This document shows, one piece after another, positions 43,723 through 52,622 of a stretch of DNA of 64,000 nt. Below the pieces are notes generated by a model. The model saw nothing but the letters and a program-made list of their open reading frames with translations. It made no database searches and was not told where the DNA came from. Both the position numbers and the translations under genes were made by a program. The stretch is from Anaerostipes caccae L1-92 (GTDB lineage Bacteria; Bacillota; Clostridia; Lachnospirales; Lachnospiraceae): assembly GCF_014467075.1 (NCBI RefSeq), contig NZ_AP023027.1, positions 1,263,001-1,327,000 on the forward strand. Reading direction: 5' to 3'. Numbering within the stretch: the first letter of the stretch is position 1; each line of letters begins with the position of its first letter.

Positions 43723-44709
43723 ATGGTAGGAATTATTCTTGCTACGCATGGCGGATTCGCAGATGGTATTATGCAGTCCGGGTCCATGATCTTCGGTGAC
43801 CAGCCCGATGTGGCAGCTGTTACACTGCAGCCGAGCGAAGGGCCAAATGACATCAGAAAGAAGATGGAAGACGCAATCGCTTCTTTTGAAAGTCAGGACG
43901 AAGTATTATTCTTAGTCGATCTTTGGGGAGGAACTCCATTCAATCAGGCAAACGGACTTGTATCAGAGCATGAGGACAAATGGGCGATTGTAGCCGGCTT
44001 AAATTTGCCGATGCTGATCGATGCCTACGGCTCACGCATGACGATGGAGACAGCTCACGAAGTTGCAGTCCAGATCGCAGGAAGCGGAAAAGAAGGGGTG
44101 CGCATCTATCCGGAGTCTCTGGAACCGAAGGAGGAGCCGGCAGCCGGACAGCAGGCAGAAGCACAGCCTCAGGGAGCGATCCCGGAAGGAACCGTATTAG
44201 GGGACGGACACATCAAATTTGTGCTTGCCCGCATTGATTCCCGTCTGCTTCACGGACAGGTGGCAACTGCATGGACAAAGACAACACAGCCGAACAGGAT
44301 TATCGTCGTATCCGATTCAGTGGCTCATGACGATCTGCGTAAAAAACTGATTCAGGAGGCTGCGCCTCCGGGAGTACGCGCAAATGTTGTTCCTGTGGAC
44401 AAAATGATTGAGGTCTCAAAAGACCCGCGCTTTGGAAACACAAAAGCACTGCTGCTTTTTGAGACACCTCAGGATGCTCTGCGTGCCATCGAAGGCGGAG
44501 TGGACATCAAGGAGCTCAACATCGGCTCCATGGCTCATTCTGTCGGAAAAGTAGCCGTGAGCAAAGTTGTATCTCTCGGAAAAGAAGACCTCAAGACGTT
44601 TGCAAAATTAAAGGAACATGGAATCGGCTTTGATGTCCGCAAGGTGCCGAGCGATTCCAAAGAAAACATGGATGAGATCATTAAAAAAGCAGAAGCCGAG
44701 TTATCTTAG
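43723..44709 (+). CDS. manX: PTS mannose/fructose/sorbose family EIIAB
   Basis: A cytoplasmic fusion of EIIA and EIIB that passes phosphate from HPr to the incoming sugar. Of its 328 residues, the EIIA domain (1-130) has ILATHGG with the phosphorylated H9 and LVDLWGGTPFNQ. An Ala/Pro/Gln-rich linker follows (about 135-160). The EIIB domain (164-328) has RIDSRLLHGQVATAW with H177. AGGAGG precedes the start. Control is by the RAT/terminator upstream. The substrate is probably mannose or glucose, given manO and manA downstream. Confidence 0.95.
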   Translation: MVGIILATHGGFADGIMQSGSMIFGDQPDVAAVTLQPSEGPNDIRKKMEDAIASFESQDEVLFLVDLWGGTPFNQANGLVSEHEDKWAIVAGLNLPMLIDAYGSRMTMETAHEVAVQIAGSGKEGVRIYPESLEPKEEPAAGQQAEAQPQGAIPEGTVLGDGHIKFVLARIDSRLLHGQVATAWTKTTQPNRIIVVSDSVAHDDLRKKLIQEAAPPGVRANVVPVDKMIEVSKDPRFGNTKALLLFETPQDALRAIEGGVDIKELNIGSMAHSVGKVAVSKVVSLGKEDLKTFAKLKEHGIGFDVRKVPSDSKENMDEIIKKAEAELS

Positions 44710-44744
44710 GCTTCACACATTCAGAAAATAGAGGAGGAATTATA

Positions 44745-45545
44745 ATGTCAGCAATTTCAATCGTATTAGTTATTATAGTTGCCTTTCTAGCTGGTATGGA
44801 AGGAGTTCTGGATGAATTTCAGTTCCATCAGCCGCTGGTTGCGTGTACATTAATTGGACTTGTGACCGGTCAGTTAGAAGCAGGTATTATTTTGGGCGGT
44901 ACATTACAGATGATCGCTTTGGGATGGGCAAACATCGGTGCCGCTGTTGCACCGGATGCCGCGTTAGCTTCTGTAGCTTCCGCTATCATCTTAGTCCTTG
45001 GAGGACAGGGCACCGCTGGTGTCAGCACTGCCATCGCAGTTGCGATTCCTTTGGCAGTTGCAGGTTTATTCTTAACAATGGTTGTACGTACACTTTCTGT
45101 GGCATGTGTTCACCGTATGGACGCAGCTGCTGAAAAAGCAAATTTCAAAGGTGTTGAAATTTGGCACATCATCGCGATTGCTATGCAGGGACTCCGTATT
45201 GCAATTCCGGCAGGAGCGCTTCTGTTCATTCCTGCGACAACCGTGCAGAATTTCCTTACATCTATGCCGGCATGGCTGACAGATGGTATGGCAATCGGCG
45301 GTGGAATGGTTGTAGCCGTTGGTTATGCGATGGTTATCAACATGATGGCAACAAAAGAAGTTTGGCCGTTCTTTGCAATCGGTTTCTGTGTTGCTGCACT
45401 TTCAGATCTGACATTGATCGCATTGGGAGCTATCGGTGTATCTCTGGCATTGATTTACCTTACACTGTCTGAGAGCGGCGGTTCTTCTAACGGCGGAGGA
45501 AGCAATACAGGTGATCCGCTCGGCGATATTCTGAATAATTATTAA
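44745..45545 (+). CDS. manY: PTS mannose/fructose/sorbose family EIIC
   Basis: A 266-residue membrane subunit with the family sequences MEGVLDEFQFHQPLVACTL, GLVTGQLEAGIILGGTLQM and AVAPDAALASVASAI. With EIID it forms the sugar channel. It is the middle gene of the AB-C-D operon, with AGGAGG before the start. The Gly/Ser/Asn tail (GGSSNGGGSNTGDPLGD) is typical of ManY-type proteins of the mannose subgroup. Confidence 0.95.
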   Translation: MSAISIVLVIIVAFLAGMEGVLDEFQFHQPLVACTLIGLVTGQLEAGIILGGTLQMIALGWANIGAAVAPDAALASVASAIILVLGGQGTAGVSTAIAVAIPLAVAGLFLTMVVRTLSVACVHRMDAAAEKANFKGVEIWHIIAIAMQGLRIAIPAGALLFIPATTVQNFLTSMPAWLTDGMAIGGGMVVAVGYAMVINMMATKEVWPFFAIGFCVAALSDLTLIALGAIGVSLALIYLTLSESGGSSNGGGSNTGDPLGDILNNY

Positions 45546-45563
45546 TTGAAGGAGGTATGAAAA

Positions 45564-46475
45564 ATGGCAGAAAAAATTACATTAAGTAAGAAGGAACGAT
45601 TGTCCGTTGCATTGCGCTCTACCTTCCTTCAGGGTTCTTGGAACTATGAACGTATGCAGAATGGTGGCTGGGCATTTTCAATTATCCCGGCAATCAAAAA
45701 GTTGTATAAGACAGAAGAAGAACGCTCAGCGGCGTTAAAACGTCACTTGGAATTCTTTAACACGCATCCGTATGTTGCTTCTCCGGTTATCGGTGTTACA
45801 CTGGCGCTGGAAGAAGAACGTGCAAACGGAGCAGAGGTCGATGACGCAGCGATCCAGGGTGTTAAAGTCGGTATGATGGGGCCTCTGGCCGGTGTCGGAG
45901 ATCCGGTATTCTGGTTCACCGTTCGTCCGATCCTTGGAGCTCTCGGAGCATCTCTTGCGATGACAGGAAACATCATGGGACCAATCTTATTCTTCGTACT
46001 GTGGAATGTGATCCGTTGGGGATTCATGTGGTACACACAGGAATTCGGATACAAAGCCGGCGCAAAGATCACAGAGGACCTTTCCGGAGGACTGCTGCAG
46101 AAAGTCACGAAGGGTGCGTCCATTCTCGGTATGTTTATCCTCGGCTCGCTGGTTCAGCGGTGGGTATCCATCAGTTTCCAGCCCGTTGTATCAAAGGTAT
46201 CTCTGAGTGACGGAGCCTACATTGACTGGGGAAAACTTCCTGAGGGAGCAAAGGGAATCCAGCAGGCATTTGAGCAGTATGCATCAGGCCTGTCACTGAC
46301 CCCGACCAAGATCACAACTTTACAGAACAACCTGGATTCTTTGATTCCTGGATTAGTTCCATTATTATTAACATTATTCTGTATGTGGCTGCTGAAAAAG
46401 AATGTTTCACCAATCATTATTATCATCGCATTATTCTTAGTTGGTATTGGCGGACACCTTATCGGATTGTTATAA
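45564..46475 (+). CDS. manZ: PTS mannose/fructose/sorbose family EIID
   Basis: A 303-residue membrane subunit. It starts with the family features LRSTFLQGSWNYERMQNGGW and HLEFFNTHPYVASPVIGVTL, then GVKVGMMGPLAGVGDPVFW, and ends in hydrophobic helices. GGAGG precedes the start. It is the last gene of the operon and is followed by a strong terminator. Confidence 0.95.
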   Translation: MAEKITLSKKERLSVALRSTFLQGSWNYERMQNGGWAFSIIPAIKKLYKTEEERSAALKRHLEFFNTHPYVASPVIGVTLALEEERANGAEVDDAAIQGVKVGMMGPLAGVGDPVFWFTVRPILGALGASLAMTGNIMGPILFFVLWNVIRWGFMWYTQEFGYKAGAKITEDLSGGLLQKVTKGASILGMFILGSLVQRWVSISFQPVVSKVSLSDGAYIDWGKLPEGAKGIQQAFEQYASGLSLTPTKITTLQNNLDSLIPGLVPLLLTLFCMWLLKKNVSPIIIIIALFLVGIGGHLIGLL

Positions 46476-46483
46476 GCTAATGA

Positions 46484-46513
46484 AAAAAGTTCGGAGCAAT
46501 CCGAACTTTTTTT
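46484..46513 (+). terminator. Terminator after the mannose-family PTS operon
   Basis: AAAGTTCGGA-GCAA-TCCGAACTTT followed by a T run. Confidence 0.9.
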
Positions 46514-46529
46514 ATTCTTTGAGGAGCCT

Positions 46530-46560
46530 GAGAAATAAAGCAGGTCTGCCTGCTTTGTTT
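46530..46560 (+). repeat. Hairpin repeat (partner at 25388-25421)
   Basis: AAAGCAGG-TCTG-CCTGCTTT (46537-46556), then GTTT. The last bases form the -35 box of the manO promoter. Confidence 0.55.
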
Positions 46561-46583
46561 ACTGAACCATATCGTGATATAAT
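46555..46583 (+). promoter_or_regulatory. Promoter of manO-manA
   Basis: TTGTTT (46555-46560), a 17-base spacer and a perfect TATAAT (46578-46583). Confidence 0.7.
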
Positions 46584-46627
46584 GTTTTAGATACTGTTTA
46601 AGAATAAATTAGAAATGGAGAGTTGTT

Positions 46628-46999
46628 ATGGCTCAGTCAATAAACACAAAAGTAGATTTGGTAATCAGCGGAACTTCTTATCACGGCCTGAACAGTTATG
46701 GAAAGATCATGATCGGCGATAAAGGATTTGAATTTTACAATGACCGGAATGTAAATGATTATATTCAGATTCCATGGAAAGAAGTTGATTACGTGATTGC
46801 CTCAGTCATGTTTAAGGGAAAACACATTCCGCGCTATGCGATCCAGACAAAAGAAAACGGAACTTATTCTTTTGCCTCAAAAGAGCCGAAGAAAGTACTG
46901 CGTGCGGTCAGCAGGTATGTTGCACCTGACCATATGGTCCGCTCTTTAAGCTTTTTTGGAGTGATCAAAAAGAAGTTAAAAGCCAAGTTTAACAAATAA
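46628..46999 (+). CDS. manO: DUF956 family protein (ManO-type PTS accessory)
   Basis: A 123-residue soluble protein of the DUF956 family, which nearly always sits with mannose/glucose-type PTS operons and has been proposed to regulate them. Family stretches include STKVDL-like INTKVDLVISGTSYHGL, YGKIMIGDKGFEFYNDRN and YIQIPWKEVDYVIASV. GGAGAG precedes the start. It has its own promoter after the PTS terminator and leads 20 bases later into manA. Confidence 0.9.
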   Translation: MAQSINTKVDLVISGTSYHGLNSYGKIMIGDKGFEFYNDRNVNDYIQIPWKEVDYVIASVMFKGKHIPRYAIQTKENGTYSFASKEPKKVLRAVSRYVAPDHMVRSLSFFGVIKKKLKAKFNK

Positions 47000-47019
47000 G
47001 TCTTAGGAGGGATAAGATT

Positions 47020-47955
47020 ATGGGACATATTCTAAAAATTAAACCGGTGTTTAAAGAGATGATCTGGGGCGGACATAAACTCAGAGATGTGTACGGATAC
47101 GATATCCCCAGCGATCACACGGGAGAATGCTGGGCAATCTCTGCCCATAAAAACGGGGACTGTACCATTGAAAACAGTGAATTTGCGGGAAAGACCTTAT
47201 CCTGGCTGTTTGAAAATCACAGAGAATTGTTCGGCAATATCGAAGGAAATGAATTCCCGCTGCTGGTGAAGATCATCGACGCAAAAGATGACTTGTCAGT
47301 TCAGGTACATCCGAATGACGAATATGCAAAGGACCACGAGGACTCTCTGGGAAAAACGGAATGCTGGTATGTGCTCCAGGCAGACGAGGGTACGAAGATG
47401 GTCATGGGTCATCATGCCAAGACCAAAGAGGAATTTGTGAAAGCGATCGAAGAAGATGATTATGAGAACCTTTTAAATTCCTTTGAGATTCAGGAGGGAG
47501 ATTTCTTCTACATTCCATCAGGAACTCTGCATGCTATCTGCAGCGGGTCACTGATCTACGAGGCTCAGCAGTCTTCCGACATTACCTACCGTGTTTATGA
47601 TTATCACCGGAAAGATAAGGATGGAAATGAAAGACAGCTGCACGTACAGCAGTCCATTGATGTTACCAATGTACCTGCGCAGATCAGCGGCAATAAATCT
47701 TTCGATGAGATTTTGCTGGAAAACGGAACAAAAGTACGATATGTGGAAAGTGATTTCTTTAAAGTAGACTGTTACCGAATAAACGGAAAAAATACGGTAG
47801 AAAACTGTGTGCCGTTCCAAATGGTGAGTGTGATTGAAGGAAAAGGAACCATTGGAGGGAATGATGTCATAAAAGGTGATCATTTTCTTATTTGTTCAGA
47901 TCAAAAAGAAACGATATTCGATGGAACGATGGATGTTATGATAGCAGCTCTGTAA
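47020..47955 (+). CDS. manA: Mannose-6-phosphate isomerase, class I
   Basis: It interconverts mannose 6-phosphate and fructose 6-phosphate, feeding PTS-imported mannose into glycolysis. The 311-residue cupin has MIWGGHKLRDVYGYDIPS, the zinc region VQVHPNDEYAK with GKTECWYVL, and FYIPSGTLHAI. The length fits the short Firmicute form. AGGAGG precedes the start. Together with the PTS and manO this makes mannose the likely main substrate of the island's first half. Confidence 0.94.
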   Translation: MGHILKIKPVFKEMIWGGHKLRDVYGYDIPSDHTGECWAISAHKNGDCTIENSEFAGKTLSWLFENHRELFGNIEGNEFPLLVKIIDAKDDLSVQVHPNDEYAKDHEDSLGKTECWYVLQADEGTKMVMGHHAKTKEEFVKAIEEDDYENLLNSFEIQEGDFFYIPSGTLHAICSGSLIYEAQQSSDITYRVYDYHRKDKDGNERQLHVQQSIDVTNVPAQISGNKSFDEILLENGTKVRYVESDFFKVDCYRINGKNTVENCVPFQMVSVIEGKGTIGGNDVIKGDHFLICSDQKETIFDGTMDVMIAAL

Positions 47956-48017
47956 ATGGCTTAAGCTGCAGGTAAGTTCAGATATGTCTTTGATATGAGG
48001 TTTTTAGGAGGGAGAAT

Positions 48018-50123
48018 ATGAAAGACAAGTTATTCGGTGTTTTGCAGCGTGTGGGACGTTCCTTCATGCTTCCGATCGCAATTCTGCCTGTGGCCGGGCT
48101 GCTGCTGGGGATCGGACAATCTCTGACAAATGAAACCATGCTGAGCGCCTATGGACTGCTTGGAGTCATGGGGCCGGATACGATTCCGTATGCGGTCCTG
48201 AAAGTATGCGGTGACTGTGGGAATGCCGTTTTCGGAAACTTACCGCTGATTTTTGCCATTGGTGTTGCGGTTGGGATGGCAAGGGCTGAAAAGGAGGTTG
48301 CGGCACTGGCCGGTGCTATTGCATTTTTTATTATGCATACGGCGATATCGGCTATGATCTCGATCAACGGCGGAGCGGCAGCCATGCGTGAGGGTGCAAC
48401 GACTTCTGTTCTGGGGATCACCTCTCTTCAGATGGGAGTTTTCGGAGGAATTATTGTGGGTCTTGGCGTAGCGGCGCTGCATAACAAATTTTATAAGATC
48501 AGGCTTCCGGAAGCCTTGTCTTTTTTTGGCGGAACAAGATTTGTGCCGGTAATCAGTACGGTTGTATTCGTATTTGTCGGGATCATTATGTATTTTATCT
48601 GGCCGCCGATCCAGGATGTCATGTATGCGGCAGGGGGACTTGTGAGTGCATCGGGTTATTTCGGCACCTTTATCTATGGCGTTATGGAGCGTGCGCTCAT
48701 TCCGTTTGGACTGCACCATGTATTTTATCTGCCCTTCTGGCAGACTTCTCTTGGAGGAACGATGGAAATCGGAGGAAGGATGATCGACGGTGCTCAAAAT
48801 ATCTTCTTCGCACAGCTGGCCGATCCGGGGACAACCCATTTTGCGGTTTCCGCCACAAGATTTATGACAGGTAAGTTTCCTCTGATGATCTTTGGCCTGC
48901 CTGGAGCTGCATTTGCTATGTACAGGTGTGCGGAACCGGAAAAGAGGAAAGCCGTGGGCGGCCTTCTGATATCCGCAGCCCTCACATCTATGCTGACAGG
49001 GATTACGGAGCCTTTGGAATTTACTTTTTTATTTGTGGCACCTGGACTGTATGTGATTCACTGCGTGTTTGCAGGAGCGGCTTATATGCTGATGCATATC
49101 CTGAATGTCTGTGTCGGCCTGACATTTTCGGGCGGCATTATTGATATGTTCTTGTTTGGAGTTCTGCAGGGACAGGCAAAAACAAACTGGCTGATGTTTA
49201 TTCCGGTAGGCCTCATATATTTCACTGTATACTACTTTATGTTCAGTTTTTTGATCAGGAAGCTGGATTTAAAAACCCCTGGACGTGAAAAGGAAGACAA
49301 GGAAATAAAACTATACACTAGAGCCGACATGGCTGCAGAACATCAGAAAGAAGGAGAAGAAACCGACGGTTCTGATCTATCAGCGCTCATTGCCGCGGGG
49401 CTGGGAGGGAAGGAAAACATCAAAGACGTGGACTGCTGTGTGACACGGCTAAGATGTACCATTGCCGACCCTTCAAAAGTGAATGACAGGATGCTGCAAA
49501 AAAGCGGATCACGGGGCATTGTAAAAAAAGGAGACGGGGTTCAGATTATCTATGGGCCGATGGTCACTGTTATAAAATCAAATCTGGAAGATTATCTGGC
49601 CAGCAGCTTGTCGGACAGGGCAGCAGAAGCACCGAGAGCCCCTGTGGCAGAAGAGATGCCGGAGGTGGCAGCGGAAACTGTCTGTATGCCGGTCAATGGA
49701 GAAGCAGTAGAACTGGATGAAGTGGAAGATGAGGTCTTTGCAGAAGGGATGCTCGGACAGGGGTTTGCCGTAAGACCTTCTGACGGAAATGTGATTTCAC
49801 CTGTGGACGGTACAGTCACTACGGTATTTAACACGAAGCACGCTATATGCATCACGTCTGGGGGCGGGGCTGAGGTCCTGGTTCATATGGGAATTGATAC
49901 AGTCAAACTTGCCGGGAAATATTATCATGTGAAGGTGGAGTCAGGCATGAAAGTGAGAAAAGGGGACCGGATCGCTGAGTTTGATCTTGAAAAGATCAAG
50001 CAGGAGGGCTTTTTTGTCACAACACCTGTGGTGGTGAGCAATAGTGAAGAGTATACAAGCATTACCATAGAGAACACCGGGGAATTGGACGCCGGAACAA
50101 AAGTGCTTACATTAAAAAAATAG
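48018..50123 (+). CDS. PTS glucose/N-acetylglucosamine-family EIICBA
   Basis: A single-chain sugar transporter of 701 residues. EIIC (about 1-410) has SFMLPIAILPVAGLLLGIGQ and GITEPLEFTFLFVAPGLYVIH. EIIB (about 440-530) has CVTRLRCTI with the phosphocysteine C474. EIIA (about 570-701) has VLVHMGIDTVKL with H623. Domain order is that of PtsG and NagE. The sugar (glucose, GlcNAc or a disaccharide) is not decided by sequence. It follows manA by 62 bases with AGGAGG before the start, so it may be part of the same transcript. A terminator follows. Confidence 0.93.
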   Translation: MKDKLFGVLQRVGRSFMLPIAILPVAGLLLGIGQSLTNETMLSAYGLLGVMGPDTIPYAVLKVCGDCGNAVFGNLPLIFAIGVAVGMARAEKEVAALAGAIAFFIMHTAISAMISINGGAAAMREGATTSVLGITSLQMGVFGGIIVGLGVAALHNKFYKIRLPEALSFFGGTRFVPVISTVVFVFVGIIMYFIWPPIQDVMYAAGGLVSASGYFGTFIYGVMERALIPFGLHHVFYLPFWQTSLGGTMEIGGRMIDGAQNIFFAQLADPGTTHFAVSATRFMTGKFPLMIFGLPGAAFAMYRCAEPEKRKAVGGLLISAALTSMLTGITEPLEFTFLFVAPGLYVIHCVFAGAAYMLMHILNVCVGLTFSGGIIDMFLFGVLQGQAKTNWLMFIPVGLIYFTVYYFMFSFLIRKLDLKTPGREKEDKEIKLYTRADMAAEHQKEGEETDGSDLSALIAAGLGGKENIKDVDCCVTRLRCTIADPSKVNDRMLQKSGSRGIVKKGDGVQIIYGPMVTVIKSNLEDYLASSLSDRAAEAPRAPVAEEMPEVAAETVCMPVNGEAVELDEVEDEVFAEGMLGQGFAVRPSDGNVISPVDGTVTTVFNTKHAICITSGGGAEVLVHMGIDTVKLAGKYYHVKVESGMKVRKGDRIAEFDLEKIKQEGFFVTTPVVVSNSEEYTSITIENTGELDAGTKVLTLKK

Positions 50124-50133
50124 GAATAAGTGA

Positions 50134-50172
50134 AAAAGATCTTCCAACGGATGGCCGCAAGAAGATCTTTTG
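50134..50172. terminator. Terminator after EIICBA
   Basis: AAAAGATCTTC pairs with GAAGATCTTTT across a 15-base loop. It is usable on both strands and also lies downstream of the convergent dehydrogenase gene. Confidence 0.8.
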
Positions 50173-50240
50173 TCTGGATCGTTCTTTATCACAAAGTCAT
50201 CAAGTGCCATAAATATATAATATATTGAGGGAGATATGGA

Positions 50241-51185
50241 TCATGGATCCTGCAAAAGCTGGATCATTATATTCGTTGCTGTATTTACGGTATTGATCTC
50301 AGACTCTACTGAACGGGATGCGATGTGGGCAGTTTGGATAAAGTGATCCATCTTGATCAGCTCATCGACCCACGGTTCCCTATGGGGAGGTTCTGTGGTG
50401 AAGACGTCGGATGCACAGGCGTAGATCTCCTTGTTTTTTAAAGCTTTGTAAAGAGCGTATTCGTTTACAATTCCGCCCCGGGCTGCATTTATTAAGACAG
50501 CCGTGTCCTTCATCATTTTAAACTCTTTGGTTGAGATCATGTCTTTTGTATTTTCAGTAAGCGGCACGTGGATGGATATAAAATCACATTCTTTCAGGAT
50601 ATGATTCACAGATGTTTGCTTTGCGTTGTATTCAGCCAGTACATCTTGGGCAGCATCAAACATATCATAGATCAGAACTTCCATTCCGATCCCGTTTGCT
50701 ATTCTCGCGACATGTTTTCCGATATTACCAAACCCGATAATACCAATTTTCTTATGAAAGAGTTCCAGTCCTGTTGGTTTGTCCCAGCCGTGACTTTTGA
50801 CATTCATAGCATTGCTCACAATATGCCTTGCCGCTGCAAACATCATTCCGATGGTGAGTTCGGCGACTGCATTGGAATTCGTTCCAATGCAGCGGCCGAC
50901 TTTAATCCCTAGTTCTTCACAGACAGAAAGATCAATATTATCGGTCCCAACCCCGAATTTCACAATGGCTTTTAGGTGCCTGCATTTCCGGAGGAGCTCT
51001 TCATTCAGTTCGTCAACGCCCGCGATGATCCCGGACGCCCGCTTTGCTTTTTCTGCAAACACGTCTTTTGGAAGTGGTCTGCCTGTATGATTGACGTCCA
51101 TTTCATAGCCAAGTACTTCTAAACGTTTTCCTGCTTTACTGCCGTATTTTGCGTATCCTCTCGGTGTTACTAGAATCGTTTTCAT
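50241..51185 (-). CDS. D-2-hydroxyacid dehydrogenase (SerA-like)
   Basis: A 314-residue NAD-dependent dehydrogenase. The NAD-binding loop is GIIGFGNIGKHVA, and the catalytic triad is in NAARGGIVNE (Arg), TTEPPH (Glu) and TAHIASRS (His). It resembles phosphoglycerate dehydrogenase without the ACT domain; related enzymes act on glyoxylate, hydroxypyruvate or sugar acids. It is the last gene of the seven-gene PTS operon on this strand, 4 bases after the aldolase. It may reduce or oxidise the product of the aldolase or a sugar-acid intermediate (inference). Confidence 0.85.
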   Translation of the reverse strand: MKTILVTPRGYAKYGSKAGKRLEVLGYEMDVNHTGRPLPKDVFAEKAKRASGIIAGVDELNEELLRKCRHLKAIVKFGVGTDNIDLSVCEELGIKVGRCIGTNSNAVAELTIGMMFAAARHIVSNAMNVKSHGWDKPTGLELFHKKIGIIGFGNIGKHVARIANGIGMEVLIYDMFDAAQDVLAEYNAKQTSVNHILKECDFISIHVPLTENTKDMISTKEFKMMKDTAVLINAARGGIVNEYALYKALKNKEIYACASDVFTTEPPHREPWVDELIKMDHFIQTAHIASRSVESEINTVNTATNIMIQLLQDP

Positions 51186-51189
51186 ATGC

Positions 51190-51822
51190 TCATCCTTTTC
51201 TTACGTCTGTTACAATATCACGCAGCTTTTTTGCGTTTGCCGCAATTTCCTCTGTGGAACCTTTGGTAAGTAATCCGCCCAGGCCAACGCAGTCAGCTCC
51301 GCTGTCAAACCACTCTGCAAGGTTGTCGAAGTCAACTCCGCCTGATGCCATGACCGGCACCTGGGGGCATGGGACTTTTACCACTTTAGCTAAGCTGGGG
51401 CCGTAGTAATTGGAGATTGGAAATGCCTTTATAAAGGATGCGCCTGCCTTTAATGCCGTCAACATTTCCGTATAAGAAGTACATCCCGGTGCATATGGAA
51501 TCTGGTATAAGTTGCAAATTTGCGCGACACCGTCGTCATAACAAGGGGCAATGATAAATTGTGCCCCGCTCATAATTGCAAGGCGGGCCGTTGTTCCGTC
51601 CAGGACGGTGCCTGCGCCGACCAGAAGATCCTCCTTATATTTCTTTTTTAAAGCAGAGATCACTTCTCCGGCGTTGTTGTTGGTATAGCTGATTTCAAGA
51701 ACATTGACTCCGCCATCCAGGCATCCCTGAGCGATCTCATAACCACGTTCCACAGTATCCACCCGGACGATTGCCATTAAGCCGGTTTTTTTGATTCCTA
51801 AAATAATTTCTTCCTTTTTCAT
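51190..51822 (-). CDS. eda: KDPG/KHG-type aldolase
   Basis: A 210-residue TIM-barrel aldolase that splits 2-keto-3-deoxy-(6-phospho)gluconate or similar into pyruvate and an aldehyde. It begins with GLMAIVRVDTVERG, the catalytic Glu region is LEISYTNNNA, and GAGTVLDG follows. The Schiff-base lysine lies in SFIKAFPISNYYGP, and ASGGVDFDNLAEWFDSGAD ends the barrel. The usual SPGF phosphate-side residues read APCYD, so the substrate may differ from KDPG. GGAG-like AAGAGA precedes the start. It sits between the deacetylase and dehydrogenase genes of the PTS operon. Confidence 0.9.
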   Translation of the reverse strand: MKKEEIILGIKKTGLMAIVRVDTVERGYEIAQGCLDGGVNVLEISYTNNNAGEVISALKKKYKEDLLVGAGTVLDGTTARLAIMSGAQFIIAPCYDDGVAQICNLYQIPYAPGCTSYTEMLTALKAGASFIKAFPISNYYGPSLAKVVKVPCPQVPVMASGGVDFDNLAEWFDSGADCVGLGGLLTKGSTEEIAANAKKLRDIVTDVRKG

Positions 51823-51847
51823 TTTTATCTCTTCTTTCTTTTATAAG

Positions 51848-52612
51848 TTATAAGTCTCTGGATGTAATAAATTTCATTTTGTCTAATTTAGCCTTTTTGA
51901 AACTATCTTCAAGATGCGTACCGCCTGTGTAGTTATCAATAAAATAACCCTCGACCAAGACAGGATGAACGTATACCTCTGCCTTCTTTTCTTTCATAAG
52001 CTGGGGATTCCTGCTCTTGCGGTTTTTATCAAAGGTGGCCACACTGCTGGAATAGTCTGTATGACGAAGGTGCAGCTGATTCATTTTTTTCTTCCACTGG
52101 GTGCCGTAGAAATGCCGCCATTTACTCCCGTTAAAAAAACTGTTTCCAATGTAACGGACAGATTCAAATTTGTATTTTTTTAACAAGGGTATCAATCCGT
52201 AAAGAACCGGAATATCATAAAATGCACAGTGGTGGGAGTCTATATTCATTAGAGAAAAACCTCCGCTTAAATACTTTTGGATCTGTGCTTCTATTTCCTC
52301 TGCGATGACATCTGCGTACATTGGTGTAACCCGGTGCAGAAAATCGGGGTGATAATCAAACAGATCTGATCTGGCATATTGTTTCAGCTTTTTAATCCCG
52401 GAGGTTAACGGTGTCCCGTCGAACAGATTGATATGTAAGCCGACCTTGTGCTTAAAGTTATTTTTTTCTGCCAGGGACACTGCCTCATCAAAATAATTCG
52501 TGTTGGTCACGACAGAAGCCTGGGAGCAAAAACCTTCATTGAAGGCTTTTGCGATTCCCAGATTCGCTTCATGGGTCAATCCAAAATCGTCAGCATTTAG
52601 TATAATTTTCAT
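51848..52612 (-). CDS. ChbG/HpnK (YdjC-family) carbohydrate deacetylase
   Basis: A 254-residue member of the YdjC family, which removes acetyl groups from N-acetylated sugars such as chitobiose phosphate. The metal-binding and catalytic motifs are intact: NADDFGLT (D8, D9), KVGLHINL (His) and NIDSHHC (Asp, His), and there is a C-terminal VHPVLV. It directly follows EIID (10-base gap) in the PTS operon. The likely substrate is an acetylated sugar phosphate delivered by that PTS (inference). Confidence 0.88.
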   Translation of the reverse strand: MKIILNADDFGLTHEANLGIAKAFNEGFCSQASVVTNTNYFDEAVSLAEKNNFKHKVGLHINLFDGTPLTSGIKKLKQYARSDLFDYHPDFLHRVTPMYADVIAEEIEAQIQKYLSGGFSLMNIDSHHCAFYDIPVLYGLIPLLKKYKFESVRYIGNSFFNGSKWRHFYGTQWKKKMNQLHLRHTDYSSSVATFDKNRKSRNPQLMKEKKAEVYVHPVLVEGYFIDNYTGGTHLEDSFKKAKLDKMKFITSRDL

Positions 52613-52622
52613 GGTTTATCCT

